Shown: positions 1-8,738, counted from the stretch's first letter. The stretch: DNA of 25,825 bases from Bodo saltans (GCA_001460835.1 CYKH01000126.1:6186-32010); one strand, 5' to 3'. A program made the numbers and translations. The notes: a model not told the origin generated them from the sequence alone.

Positions 1-877
1 ATTGCGTTTCCTGAACGAGCAGCAACAAAAGCGCAACGAAAACATCGCGAATAAGACGTTTGTCATCGAAGAGAGCGAGAATATCTCAGTCCAAGATCTC
101 CCACTTGTGACTCCTGTCGGTGACGTCCTAATCGACGCGATGAACCTTCAGCTTTCTCCAAAAGATCGTCTATTGATTCTCGGCCCCAATGGTTGTGGAA
201 AGTCAACATTGTTCCGCGTCCTGTGTGGCCTCTGGGACCCAGCAGGCGGACGCGTTGCAAAGCCGAAGAATCGCACTGACATGCTGTTCCTCCCCCAACG
301 CCCATACATGATTCACGGTACACTAATTGAACAGGTTGTGTATCCGTGCAGCATCGCAGAAGCTGAAGAAAAACGTAAGGAACTTCATCCCGAAAGCAAC
401 TCGTTAGAAGAGCTAGTTTTAGAGCTGCTAAATATCGTGTTCATGCGTTCAGCTGTTGATCACTACGGCCTGCAAGCGTCGTACGATTGGAATGCAGTTC
501 TCTCTGGTGGCGAGAAGCAACGGCTAGGTCTCACACGAGTGTTTTTCCACAAGCCGAAGTACGCTATCCTCGACGAGTGCAACTCAACATTGGATCTCGG
601 AGCTGAAGCCTCCATCTTTGAGAAGTTGACATCACTGACTGGCACTGGTATTGTCACCATCTCTCATCGACACACGCTGTTCAAGTACCACAGTAAGTTC
701 CTGACGTATGACGGATGTGGTGACTACACATACCACGACACTTCTGATGATGATGCATTGTCTCACATGGACTCACGCGCCTCGGAAAAGGTTCGCCTGG
801 TGACTTTGATCATGGAAGTCTGCAAAGAACTCGGAGAGAATTGGCCCTCGAAGGCTCCCACTGCCGCAAATCAATAG
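1..877 (+). CDS. ALD-family (ABCD) ABC half-transporter, C-terminal nucleotide-binding domain; 5' end outside the window
   Basis: This is the C-terminal ATPase domain of an ABC half-transporter of the peroxisomal ALD/ABCD type. In trypanosomatids this group comprises the glycosomal transporters GAT1-3, which move acyl groups and related substrates across the glycosome membrane. The reading frame is open from the window edge and its first codons are not a real start, so the transmembrane domain lies upstream. Counting from base 2, the Walker A motif GPNGCGKST is at residues 61-69, the Q-loop glutamine at 99, the signature LSGGEKQR at 167-174, Walker B with its catalytic glutamate (AILDE) at 188-192, and the H-loop histidine at 222. 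All ATPase elements are intact. The phrases LCGLWDP after Walker A and FFHKPKYAILDE around Walker B are typical of ALD proteins rather than other ABC families. Which GAT it matches cannot be told from this part. Confidence 0.85.
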   Translation, partial: LRFLNEQQQKRNENIANKTFVIEESENISVQDLPLVTPVGDVLIDAMNLQLSPKDRLLILGPNGCGKSTLFRVLCGLWDPAGGRVAKPKNRTDMLFLPQRPYMIHGTLIEQVVYPCSIAEAEEKRKELHPESNSLEELVLELLNIVFMRSAVDHYGLQASYDWNAVLSGGEKQRLGLTRVFFHKPKYAILDECNSTLDLGAEASIFEKLTSLTGTGIVTISHRHTLFKYHSKFLTYDGCGDYTYHDTSDDDALSHMDSRASEKVRLVTLIMEVCKELGENWPSKAPTAANQ

Positions 878-985
878 AGTCGTTGAGAGTTGTTCTGTTG
901 TTATCGCCAGCGTTGCAAATGAGACAATATCACACAACACTCGGAATAAGCACGGGGGTTTAGTATTTATGTAGCGGTACGTCAG

Positions 986-1020
986 TGATCATTGTTTTCT
1001 TTGTTTATTTCCAACAATAG
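986..1020 (+). promoter_or_regulatory. Putative spliced-leader acceptor for the ASF1 gene
   Basis: The pyrimidine-rich run at 991-1012 contains no AG until 1019-1020. Using that AG would leave a 5' leader of about 92 nt before the ATG at 1113. Assigned from the known kinetoplastid signal (polypyrimidine tract, then first AG); no transcript data. Confidence 0.5.
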
Positions 1021-1112
1021 TGAAAAAGGCCGTAGTCATCGTACAGAGACCTATTCGTGTAACCGACACTCACACACATTGTGAAGTTTAAACGGTTCCA
1101 ACTTGCATCAAA

Positions 1113-1640
1113 ATGGACGAGGCACAGCAGCCGCTCCCCGACCCTGTTATTCAACTAGTCGAGCTGGAGCTCATAAACCCTAATCCCGGTCCGTATAAGG
1201 AGTCCTACCAATGGAGGATGCGCATCTCTGCATCTGAGCAGCTAGTGGAGCCCATGTCGATTTCATTCGTTTGGGTTGGTAGTTCAGGCTCGTCAGAGTA
1301 CGACCAAATGCTAGATTCTTTCGACGTCGGGCCGTTTGTTCCTGGAGTGACCGAATTTCACCTTGAATGTGATCCTCCAGAAGTATCCCGGATCCCACCG
1401 CAAGATGTGCTTGGGGTTACGGTGCTGTTGATCTCATTTCAATACCGCGGACAAGAGTTCCTTAGAGTTGGATACTACACCCAGGTTGCTTACTTTGATG
1501 ATGCATTGAATGCTTGTCCTCCGGAAGTAGCCGATGCAAGCTTGCTTGGTCGATTCCTAGCGATGTCGCAGCCTGCTGTGACCATTGTCCCTGTATCGTG
1601 GGATCGTACAATCAACGATCCAAATGCCTACCTCGAATGA
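1113..1640 (+). CDS. ASF1: Histone H3-H4 chaperone ASF1
   Basis: Asf1 binds the H3-H4 dimer and hands it to CAF-1 or HIRA-type assembly machinery during replication-coupled and replication-independent nucleosome assembly in the nucleus. The 175-residue protein is the conserved immunoglobulin-like core with almost no acidic tail. The most diagnostic stretches are SEYDQMLDS (61-69), VGPF with the following loop (72-75), GVTVLLISF (101-109) and YRGQEFLRVGYY (111-122). Aligned with human ASF1A, D64, V104 and R118 fall on D54, V94 and R108, residues known to matter for histone or B-domain partner contacts, so histone binding should be preserved. Trypanosomes carry two ASF1 paralogues; which one this matches cannot be decided. 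The ATG at 1113 is the first after the putative acceptor AG at 1019-1020. Confidence 0.95.
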   Translation: MDEAQQPLPDPVIQLVELELINPNPGPYKESYQWRMRISASEQLVEPMSISFVWVGSSGSSEYDQMLDSFDVGPFVPGVTEFHLECDPPEVSRIPPQDVLGVTVLLISFQYRGQEFLRVGYYTQVAYFDDALNACPPEVADASLLGRFLAMSQPAVTIVPVSWDRTINDPNAYLE

Positions 1641-2205
1641 GATCAAGGAAAGAATGACAGAAAAATAGTCGGAACCGGACTCACACGCGAAAGAAAAAAC
1701 AAATGGAGAAATGGCTGTGGTATTTATCCTTCGGCACATGTAACGTGCTTGTGTTTGTGAAGCTGCTTCTCAACGACACGGCAATACACTTGTGCTGCCT
1801 TGGCAACTTTTCGTTGATCTGTGTGCGATGTCATACCCACTTCCGTTAGCGATCTTCTAACGTTCTCTTTTGTGTTGAGCAACCACTTGTGTTATTTCCT
1901 ACCTTCTTTTGTTGTGATGTGTGTTCTACAATTCGTCAACGCTACTCCCAATCAATGGGTGTCGCAACACTTTTTTTGCGAAAGTGAAACGGTGAGATGA
2001 GACGAAGAAAGATAAAAAGGCTGTGCGTTTTCGTGCTCCTTTTTTCACATTTGCGAACCACGCCAGGATTGACGAAACATGACGAATCAGAGAAATTTTT
2101 ATTGGTTGTTTGTTGTTGTTTTTTTTTTCAATTCTGTCCTTAATCGTAAGCAAGTTCACTGTCTTATTCCTTTGTTTTCCTAAGGCACACAGTATCAACC
2201 AGTGC
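1641..2205 (+). other. Longest gap between genes (565 nt), no gene recognised
   Basis: This holds the ASF1 3' untranslated region and the leader of the next gene. I see no convincing coding frame and no tRNA-like A/B boxes. A T-rich block with a run of ten T at 2119-2128 lies near its right end. Other gaps in the window are 100-270 nt, so the extra 300-400 nt may be a long 3' UTR or hold a small non-coding RNA; nothing in the sequence proves either. Confidence 0.5.
2094..2150 (+). promoter_or_regulatory. Putative spliced-leader acceptor for the small gene at 2206
   Basis: An AG-free stretch with a ten-T run (2119-2128) ends at the AG at 2149-2150. The first ATG after it is 2206. Further AGs at 2154 and 2183-2184 (after a second T-rich run at 2160-2180) would also serve. 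Any of them rules out the longer upstream reading frame, which begins with TTG. Confidence 0.5.
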
Positions 2206-2550
2206 ATGGAGCCTAGGCGAAATTACACATCTGTGAAACCGCAGCTCATTAACGAATGGTTCACATTGTGTTGCCTTGAAACGCATCAGCGACAATGGAT
2301 TTATACCCTCGAAGAAATGAACAGTGTGTCAATGGAAATCTCCGAAGCTGTCTTGCGCATTGAAAGGCGCTTGTCAGATGCGCAAGACTTTTTGAAGGTT
2401 GCCCTTGAAGGCGTTGATGAGTATTCTACCATCATGGATGACTGCGATATGAAAACAAGACAAATCATGACGACGTTGCGTGAGCGGCAATTCATGTTAG
2501 AGAAATGGCCTCCCAGTAGAGACTCCAGTCGCGCATCACGGCTTCAGTAG
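2206..2550 (+). CDS. Small conserved-looking helical protein of unknown function (114 aa)
   Basis: Not recognised. The frame is open from further upstream, but that part translates a polypyrimidine tract and starts at TTG, so the ATG at 2206 is taken as the start. The protein is mostly predicted helix: residues about 36-100 are rich in charged and hydrophobic residues spaced as in a short coiled coil (for example AVLRIERRLSDAQDFLKVAL), with a basic, Ser/Arg-rich tail. There is no signal peptide, membrane segment or cysteine/histidine cluster. Its size and helical character would suit a small subunit of a larger complex, but no family assignment is made. It lies between ASF1 and the WDR48-like gene in the same transcription direction, with its own acceptor-like tract. 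It is probably a real gene given strand, spacing and leader signal. Confidence 0.6.
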   Translation: MEPRRNYTSVKPQLINEWFTLCCLETHQRQWIYTLEEMNSVSMEISEAVLRIERRLSDAQDFLKVALEGVDEYSTIMDDCDMKTRQIMTTLRERQFMLEKWPPSRDSSRASRLQ

Positions 2551-2581
2551 ATTCACCAGTTCCTCATAGATTCAAAAAGAG

Positions 2582-2626
2582 CATTTTTCATTTTTCATTT
2601 TTTCAATCTGAAAATTTCGCCTTCAG
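2582..2626 (+). promoter_or_regulatory. Putative spliced-leader acceptor for the WDR48-like gene
   Basis: The T-rich run at 2583-2606 has no AG until 2625-2626. This would give a leader of about 64 nt before the ATG at 2691. A second AG follows at 2630-2631. Confidence 0.5.
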
Positions 2627-2690
2627 CATAGTGTCTTTGTAGTTTGCTTGTTCTACATTGGAAGATTAAATACAAATACAAACTGCTTCA

Positions 2691-4994
2691 ATGAAGCGCC
2701 ACAGAAAATTTTCATTTTTGATGGGTGAAGGCCCTATCGGTGGTGGTCATGCTCTGGGTGTTAACGCAGCTGCTCATCTCTCCGACGGACGAGTAGCAAC
2801 TGCTGGTCGTGACGCAACTGTCCGCGTGTGGGAAAATGGCGCCGTGACCTCAGTCTTCTCCGATCACGCAGATGTCGTGCATGATGTTGCTGTCCCACCC
2901 TCAAGTAGCGTCATTGCCAGTTGCTCCTCAGACAACACCATTCTCCTCTACAACCACCAGAAACTTGTTGATGCTCGCTGTTGCCACACAGACGCAGTTC
3001 GGAAAATCAGATTCCTCTCATCGTCGAAGCTCGTTTCTGCCTCGTTAGATGGCAACGTGTGCATCAGCGATTTACGGAATGCAAGTTCCGAATTAGTTGT
3101 TCCAACTGGAGATCCGCTGTTTTCTCTCGCTCTCGGTGCAAGCGAAGGAAAAAATATCATCGCGGTAGGATCTGCTCGAGGTCACATGTACCTTTTTGAT
3201 CCTCGAGCAGCTCCACCTGACGACGAAGCCATGGAACCCTCAGTTCGCGCTGCACACAACTCGTGCGTTCGCGATCTTGTTTTCTGTGATGGAGGTTCAA
3301 AGTTGGCTTCCTGTGGAGCAGACGCAATTGTGAAAGTATGGGATTTGCGCCAGATGCAATCTCCTATCACGATTGTGCAGCACACCGATAGTGTCTTTTC
3401 TCTAGCCACGACTTCAGGTAGTCCATTGATTTTTAGTGGCAGCCGCGATGGAACAATCGCCATCACAAACGTTAGTAACCTCGAAACATCTTGTGGAGTT
3501 GTCTCGCAGCATCCGATCATGCATGTGTCTGTTTGTCCTAGGAACATCTTGTACGCCTGTACGACGAAGTCATCTGTTGACGGATATGTGCTGAGCACGA
3601 TCCTCCCTAGAAGCCTTCTTGGGACTTCTACGCCGCTTTCATCTGGCAGAAAGCCATCGCCTCAAGATAGTGGATTGTGGACATCGAGTGGACATGCACC
3701 ATCAACGCCATACGAAGATGTCGCCACGCCTTCAAAAATTGCGATCGACTTAGATACCCCAGGCCGTCCACCATCCCGATTCCGTTCAGATAACGCCATC
3801 ACAAAAGATCGAGAAAGAGCAGCTCCTTTGGGACTGGTAGATCCTCCAAACCGAAAATACGAATCTCCCTTTCTCAAATCATTAACATTCGTGTCCAAGG
3901 AACAGGAAAAGCAGTGGTGTACATCCCTTCGAACGAATCGCCCTGTGCGCGAAGGTCTGAACGAGCCGGATTTTTCGTTAGAAGGCAGCACACACGCTGT
4001 CTTGCAATGTGCACTTCTCAATGACAAGCGTCATGTTTTGTCTCTTGACGAAGCTCAAGATATCGTTTTGTGGAATATCACAACACAAGAGCAGCTTCAT
4101 CGGTTCGCACGTGGAACGGCTTGGAAAGATGCATTGGAACAAGCGAACATTGAAACACATTGCGCAAGCTGGTGCACGGTGGAATGTCGCTGGGGTTGCA
4201 TTTGTGTCACTATTTCATTTGAGAGTTCTGTGGATACGTGGGTCAATGAATGGTGGCTGAAGTATGTGAGCGTTCCAACGCCTGTTGCCACGTCGCCGAG
4301 AGCTGTTCAGCGCCGTCTTTCCACATACTCATTGACCCGCAAAGAGCGCTTGACGCTGATGCAGCGATCATTGAAGAACCTTTGTGAAATCGCACTGCGT
4401 AATCTGTTTACCGCTCGCAGAACGGAGAGTGTCTTAGTGTGGAATGTTCCTCAAGGAAATACGCCTCATGGATCGGGCAAACGGTTCGTGATTGGAAAAG
4501 AGGATAATATTGATGAAGTGATGCGTCTTGTTCCGGCGTGGGTAGCGAATATCTTCCAGTGTCCGGAGCAAGTCTTGCAAATATCTGCCACAGCAGCCCA
4601 CACAGTAGAATTATTGCCGTTTGACAGCAACGTTCCAGCGTTGAAACAGACACAATTTAGCATTCCCAGGAAACGAACCATTGCAGATCTTGCTCGTGAA
4701 CTATCGGGTGTACTTAAGCTTAAGATTCCAAAGACGAGAGAATTGATCGATGGAATTTCTCGAAGTCCTCTTGCCATTTCATTTTCAACCGGAGGTGACA
4801 TTGAAGCAGAATCTATGCAGCCTTTATTAGCTGAAGAATACCTAGAGTTTGTCGTAGCGCAAGAAGGAGGCCGACCGAATCCTGCTGTGACTGTTGATCC
4901 CCTTATGCAAGTAGGAACAGCATTCTTTATGTTTAAGGAGAAGGGTAGCGGAGTGTTACGGCTCTGGTACCGCAAGAATCCCCTGATGAGCTGA
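2691..4994 (+). CDS. WDR48/UAF1-like WD40 protein, deubiquitinase activator
   Basis: WDR48 (UAF1) binds and activates the ubiquitin-specific proteases USP1, USP12 and USP46, linking deubiquitination to DNA repair and other processes. The 767-residue protein begins with a WD40 propeller (about 15-300); repeats end in forms such as ATVRVWENG (42-50) and AIVKVWDLR (212-220). A Ser/Pro-rich linker (about 305-395) follows. Residues 435-462 (VLQCALLNDKRHVLSLDEAQDIVLWN) match the eighth-blade and ancillary region of human WDR48, which has a nearly parallel ILNDKRHIL stretch. The C-terminal 250 residues correspond to the DUF3337/SUMO-like part, ending in a LWYRK motif like the LHYRQK end of the human protein. 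Order of domains and length (human 677) fit a full-length orthologue. The USP partner is not in this window. Confidence 0.82.
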   Translation: MKRHRKFSFLMGEGPIGGGHALGVNAAAHLSDGRVATAGRDATVRVWENGAVTSVFSDHADVVHDVAVPPSSSVIASCSSDNTILLYNHQKLVDARCCHTDAVRKIRFLSSSKLVSASLDGNVCISDLRNASSELVVPTGDPLFSLALGASEGKNIIAVGSARGHMYLFDPRAAPPDDEAMEPSVRAAHNSCVRDLVFCDGGSKLASCGADAIVKVWDLRQMQSPITIVQHTDSVFSLATTSGSPLIFSGSRDGTIAITNVSNLETSCGVVSQHPIMHVSVCPRNILYACTTKSSVDGYVLSTILPRSLLGTSTPLSSGRKPSPQDSGLWTSSGHAPSTPYEDVATPSKIAIDLDTPGRPPSRFRSDNAITKDRERAAPLGLVDPPNRKYESPFLKSLTFVSKEQEKQWCTSLRTNRPVREGLNEPDFSLEGSTHAVLQCALLNDKRHVLSLDEAQDIVLWNITTQEQLHRFARGTAWKDALEQANIETHCASWCTVECRWGCICVTISFESSVDTWVNEWWLKYVSVPTPVATSPRAVQRRLSTYSLTRKERLTLMQRSLKNLCEIALRNLFTARRTESVLVWNVPQGNTPHGSGKRFVIGKEDNIDEVMRLVPAWVANIFQCPEQVLQISATAAHTVELLPFDSNVPALKQTQFSIPRKRTIADLARELSGVLKLKIPKTRELIDGISRSPLAISFSTGGDIEAESMQPLLAEEYLEFVVAQEGGRPNPAVTVDPLMQVGTAFFMFKEKGSGVLRLWYRKNPLMS

Positions 4995-5136
4995 GCAAAG
5001 ATCATTTCGAATAGCGAGAAAAATCTCAAATTTTTATTACGTTGATTGCGGACACCAACTTCTTGTTCATTTCGTCATTCCCAGCGCCACAGTGATGTTA
5101 TTTATTCTGGCCAAAAAAAAAAAAAGAATGAATGAG

Positions 5137-5168
5137 CAATTTCTTTTGTTTGTTAATTTCTCGACTAG
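5137..5168 (+). promoter_or_regulatory. Putative spliced-leader acceptor for the PDZ coiled-coil gene
   Basis: A T-rich AG-free stretch at 5139-5162 ends at AG 5167-5168, 30 nt before the ATG at 5199. A run of thirteen A lies upstream at 5113-5125. Confidence 0.5.
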
Positions 5169-5198
5169 AAGCGTGACCTCGATCGATTCATCCCTCCA

Positions 5199-7217
5199 AT
5201 GGAAAGCTATGTGAGGAGGTACCTTCGTGAGGAAGTGTCGGATCGAAATGCTGTTGGACGGGCTCTCATGCGAAACCACGGTAAGATCTATTCGTTTCTT
5301 CCAACCGAGGAAGGTGTTGGAAGAGCTGATTTGTGGCCCGAGTTGACAGATGGGAAGCTTGAAAACGCAACCAACTTCAATTTTATGGCGACGCTTCGTG
5401 GTGCATCGTCTATTCCTGCAGATCAAGCAAACGCTACGATTCGTCGGGCCTCCTCTGCGGGTGGCGTGAAGAATGGTCAGCACCATCGAGGAGCACTTTA
5501 CGAAAGCTGCCAAAGACCTCAGTGGAATCGTGATACCCGTCACCTTGATCATGGTGAAGATCCACTGCAAAAGTGCCTTCGAGACTCGTTGAGATCCAAA
5601 GGGTACCATCGTGACTACGAGTCTGCCAAGCGCGATGCCGACTCATTAAGAAAAGCTGAACTTGAGCGGCTGCGCCGGAAAATGCAAGAGCAAGAATATG
5701 TTGCGCGTCAACTTGAACAACAGCGGCAGTTGTCCCAACAGTGGCAAGAAGTGCTCGTGATGGAGAAAACCAAGCGAGACACTCTACTCCGTGGTGAGCG
5801 TACGATTCGACTTAAATTTGAGTCAGAGTTTAGAAAAACTGTGTCACTTGTCGTCGAGCTCACGGAATTCAATCAACGAAAACGGCTTTTTAAGCTGGCC
5901 ATGCAGCAGCTAGATGAGCTTAAGGTACTTGAGCGTGAAGAATTTTTGGAGCACCAAATGTATCAGAAGATGCAAAAGCAGCGTGAGCTGGAAGAAATTC
6001 GTCGTCTTCAGAACCTAGACGCTCAGCGACGTCGAAACGACGAACACATGAAGCGTGTTCATGCATTAGCAACGGAAGAAATCACTGCTCGTGACAGAAT
6101 CGTTCGGTGGGCCGTTCAAAAATTGGTTGAGTTTTCTCAGTTTGAATTAGAAGGTCGCGATGCGTTGCTTCGGCGAGAAATCATGGAGTCCATCGAGTAT
6201 GAAGAAGCCCTTCAGCGCCAGTTGGTAATGGATACGAGAGACCGCTACTTTCGTGGCTTAGTCGATTCAGCTAACTCAACTCATCAAGAAATAGAAGAAC
6301 GTTTACAAAAATCTCGCAATGCACAGTTCGAGAAGCTTCGGCAAGATGAGATACAGCGAACTCGTCAACGATTCGATCGTCAAGTAGTTGATCTGATGCA
6401 AACTGAAGTGTTGGAGCGCTCTGATGTTGTTACTGGAGCCCAAAAAGTGATGTCATCACTGACGATGGAATTCTTGCGAAGTGTGCAGAGTTTGCGCTAC
6501 AGGGAGCAAGAAGCCAAAGCACGCTTTATCGTCGCTGAAGAAGAATTGAAAGCGCTTCGAGTTTTACAACGATCTTTCGATGATCTTGCCAATAGAGCAT
6601 TGGAAAATTCTGCGAGACGAGCGCGACAACTGGAAGATCAACGAATGCAACAAGAAGCAGAAGAAAAGCGACTGCAAGAAGAACAACGGCGCCAGCAAGA
6701 AGAACAACGACGAAAGTCGTTGCTCAGTGAAGAATTAGAGCAAAAGCGTATTAAAGACCTCCGTGATAAGGTTGAACGCCAAAACAAACCATTCCTCGGT
6801 GTCACTCTAGCCGAACGAACTGAGCCAGAGCTTGCACTGCTCGTTGAATCGTTGTACGTTGATGGACCTTGTGACGCTGCGGGCATTAAGATTGGTGATG
6901 TATTCGTCACTGTTGGTGGGATCCAGGTGAGTAGTTTCAGCACGATGCGAGAGGCCATTAACCAACACGCTCGAATGGGCGAACGGCTCGACGTGGTTGT
7001 TCAGCGAGACGAAAAGAACGTCCAGACTAGTATACAAGTCTTGACGGCAGACAAAGAATTTTCTGAGTTGAAGGATATTTACTTCGACACTGATCGTCAT
7101 GGACGCCACAAGAGAGAAGAAGCTAGTCCCACAAAACCTGACAAAGCTTCTCAAAACTCCACTCCCACTGCATCTCCAGGAAAGCCCCCTCTGAGTCGCC
7201 ACAGTCCTCGGCGATAA
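5199..7217 (+). CDS. Long coiled-coil protein with C-terminal PDZ domain
   Basis: No named orthologue recognised. The 672-residue protein has an N-terminal non-coiled part (1-130), a long charged Glu/Arg/Gln-rich coiled coil (about 140-330, with weaker helix to 440), a second Gln/Glu/Arg-dense coiled coil (about 445-528), then a PDZ domain (about 530-620). The PDZ carboxylate-binding loop is F532-L533-G534-V535. Next comes the hallmark core DGPCDAAGIKIGDVFVTVGG, equivalent to the PxxxAGLxxGDxIxxVNG pattern of PDZ domains. The tail is Ser/Pro/Lys-rich. Coiled coil plus PDZ suggests a cytoskeletal or flagellar scaffold that grips a partner's C-terminus. That role is inference. There is no signal peptide or membrane helix. 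Confidence 0.75.
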   Translation: MESYVRRYLREEVSDRNAVGRALMRNHGKIYSFLPTEEGVGRADLWPELTDGKLENATNFNFMATLRGASSIPADQANATIRRASSAGGVKNGQHHRGALYESCQRPQWNRDTRHLDHGEDPLQKCLRDSLRSKGYHRDYESAKRDADSLRKAELERLRRKMQEQEYVARQLEQQRQLSQQWQEVLVMEKTKRDTLLRGERTIRLKFESEFRKTVSLVVELTEFNQRKRLFKLAMQQLDELKVLEREEFLEHQMYQKMQKQRELEEIRRLQNLDAQRRRNDEHMKRVHALATEEITARDRIVRWAVQKLVEFSQFELEGRDALLRREIMESIEYEEALQRQLVMDTRDRYFRGLVDSANSTHQEIEERLQKSRNAQFEKLRQDEIQRTRQRFDRQVVDLMQTEVLERSDVVTGAQKVMSSLTMEFLRSVQSLRYREQEAKARFIVAEEELKALRVLQRSFDDLANRALENSARRARQLEDQRMQQEAEEKRLQEEQRRQQEEQRRKSLLSEELEQKRIKDLRDKVERQNKPFLGVTLAERTEPELALLVESLYVDGPCDAAGIKIGDVFVTVGGIQVSSFSTMREAINQHARMGERLDVVVQRDEKNVQTSIQVLTADKEFSELKDIYFDTDRHGRHKREEASPTKPDKASQNSTPTASPGKPPLSRHSPRR

Positions 7218-7382
7218 GAAAATATTTTGATTTTGAGAGAGGAAAAGAACTGTTGTTGCGGTGCTGCAAGAAAACATTTTAGATAGATCCTTTTAAATTG
7301 TGTGCAATCTTACAGAAGTCCTTGCTTTTCTCGCTGCCAACCGTTTCAAAGCGCCTGCTCCCATGAGTAAATATCCTCATAG

Positions 7383-7420
7383 TTATGTTTTTCACTTTGT
7401 CGCAAAGAGTTAGCTTACAG
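7383..7420 (+). promoter_or_regulatory. Putative spliced-leader acceptor for the CinA-NMNAT fusion gene
   Basis: A short T-rich run at 7387-7400 is followed by AGs at 7406-7407, 7408-7409 and 7419-7420. All leave the ATG at 7438 as first start. The in-frame GTG at 7420 overlaps the last AG and is not a plausible start. Confidence 0.4.
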
Positions 7421-7437
7421 TGTTGCTTCAACTGCAC

Positions 7438-8676
7438 ATGTCAAATGCACTCTTGTCTGTCGTAGAGCGTATTCATGCCTCCCCCTTCAAATACAACTTA
7501 ATTACAACTGGTGCTGGTGGCTCTGCGATCTCAACTCTTATGTCTGTTCCCGGGTGTTCTCGAACACTTATCAACGCGCAAGTGCCGTACGCTTCCAAAA
7601 CAACGCAAGACCTCTTGGATAACTTTCCCAGCAAGTTTGTTTCGTCTGATATCGGCCGTCAATTGGCTCAGCATGCGTTCAGACAAGCTGTGGAGATGGA
7701 CCCCACGACACTGCCGATCAACATTGTTGGGATCGGCGCTACGGCAGCGCTTCAAACATCGACAGTGCGCCGTGGTGCTGACGCCGTTTTCATTACTGCC
7801 TGGGGGAAGCACTTCGTCAATAGTTATGCAGTAGAGATGTCGAAGGAACTTTCTCGATTACAACAAGAAGAAATCGTCGGCCAGCTAATCGTTCGTGCAA
7901 TGGCTGAGAGTGCATCTGTCGACTGCCAGGATCTCAAGAGCCAATTGGACGCTGCGCAATTGCAAACTCCTGTTCAGTTGAATGCAACATCAGACATCCC
8001 GAGTCCCATCAACGCGGTTCTGAGTGGCCAAATTCAATGTGCCCTTTTCAACCGCCACGGTGATGTCAGGGTCAATATTTATCCCTTCACTAAAGAAGAC
8101 CATGACTACAACGCAAACATTTACCTCCTGTATCCGGGATCTTTCAAGCCCCTGCACTGGGGTCACACTGAGCTAGCAAGAGTCGCCGGTCAAGTGATGC
8201 AACGCTACCACCCAGAAAAGAAGAATGTTGTCATTACATACGAAATCAGTGCATCCATTGTCGGCAAGAAAGACGTTTGTGAAGAAGATTTTATCGAGCG
8301 AATTTCCCAATTTACTACTCAAGGAAGACGCGTTGCCATCACTGCTGCAAAGTTGTTTGTTGAGAAGGCAGAGATGTTCCCTAATCACGGTCTTGTGGTC
8401 GGCATCGATACAGCACGGAGAGTCCTTGACAAGCAGTACTACAATAACGACGATTCCAAAATGATCGCAGCTATGAAAGCAATCGATAATTTTGGTTGCT
8501 ACTTCGTCGTTGGCGGCCGTAAGCGGGACGATGGATGGGACGACTTGGATGACCTCACTGTTCCCCCAGAATTGAAGCATATGTTCAAGGGGATTAATCG
8601 TGCTGATTTCCGAGTGGACATCAGCTCCACCGAGATTCGCGCTCGACGCATGAGTACAGATCACATCGCTGACTAA
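7438..8676 (+). CDS. Fusion of CinA/PncC-like domain and NMNAT-like nucleotidylyltransferase
   Basis: Residues about 1-165 resemble the CinA C-terminal (PncC) fold, whose classical members deamidate nicotinamide mononucleotide. They belong to the variant with TTGAGGSA at 23-30, a VPGCSRTLINAQVPY stretch ending at Y51, and GIGATAAL at 98-105. Residues about 228-410 are a class I nucleotidylyltransferase: PGSFKPLHWGH at 233-243 contains the HxGH adenylate-binding motif (H240, H243), and ISSTEIR at 395-401 is the second NMNAT-family signature. If both halves work, NMN could be turned into NaMN and then NaAD in one protein, feeding NAD synthesis. That pathway is inference. The AESCTGG serine motif of bacterial PncC is replaced by a Gly-rich version, so the deamidase activity is uncertain. 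Start chosen at the first ATG; the frame upstream begins at GTG. Confidence 0.75.
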   Translation: MSNALLSVVERIHASPFKYNLITTGAGGSAISTLMSVPGCSRTLINAQVPYASKTTQDLLDNFPSKFVSSDIGRQLAQHAFRQAVEMDPTTLPINIVGIGATAALQTSTVRRGADAVFITAWGKHFVNSYAVEMSKELSRLQQEEIVGQLIVRAMAESASVDCQDLKSQLDAAQLQTPVQLNATSDIPSPINAVLSGQIQCALFNRHGDVRVNIYPFTKEDHDYNANIYLLYPGSFKPLHWGHTELARVAGQVMQRYHPEKKNVVITYEISASIVGKKDVCEEDFIERISQFTTQGRRVAITAAKLFVEKAEMFPNHGLVVGIDTARRVLDKQYYNNDDSKMIAAMKAIDNFGCYFVVGGRKRDDGWDDLDDLTVPPELKHMFKGINRADFRVDISSTEIRARRMSTDHIAD

Positions 8677-8738
8677 CTGTGAGGTCGTGAACACCCAAAT
8701 TGCACTCATATTCGCTGCACTCTTTATTGTGCTCGCAG

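Noticed and set aside
1926-2207. Minus-strand frame of 93 codons within the long gap
   Set aside because: It is the only frame of some length in the gap, but its Lys/Asn-rich and basic make-up comes from the polypyrimidine tract read backwards, and no homology is visible.
4466-5029. Minus-strand open frame of 187 codons opposite the end of the WDR48-like gene
   Set aside because: Shadow of a convincing + gene; composition is antisense-like with no domain.
5113-5125. Run of thirteen A as a possible poly(A) remnant of retroposition
   Set aside because: No target-site duplication or adjacent retroelement sequence is visible; it is a plain homopolymer in a gap.
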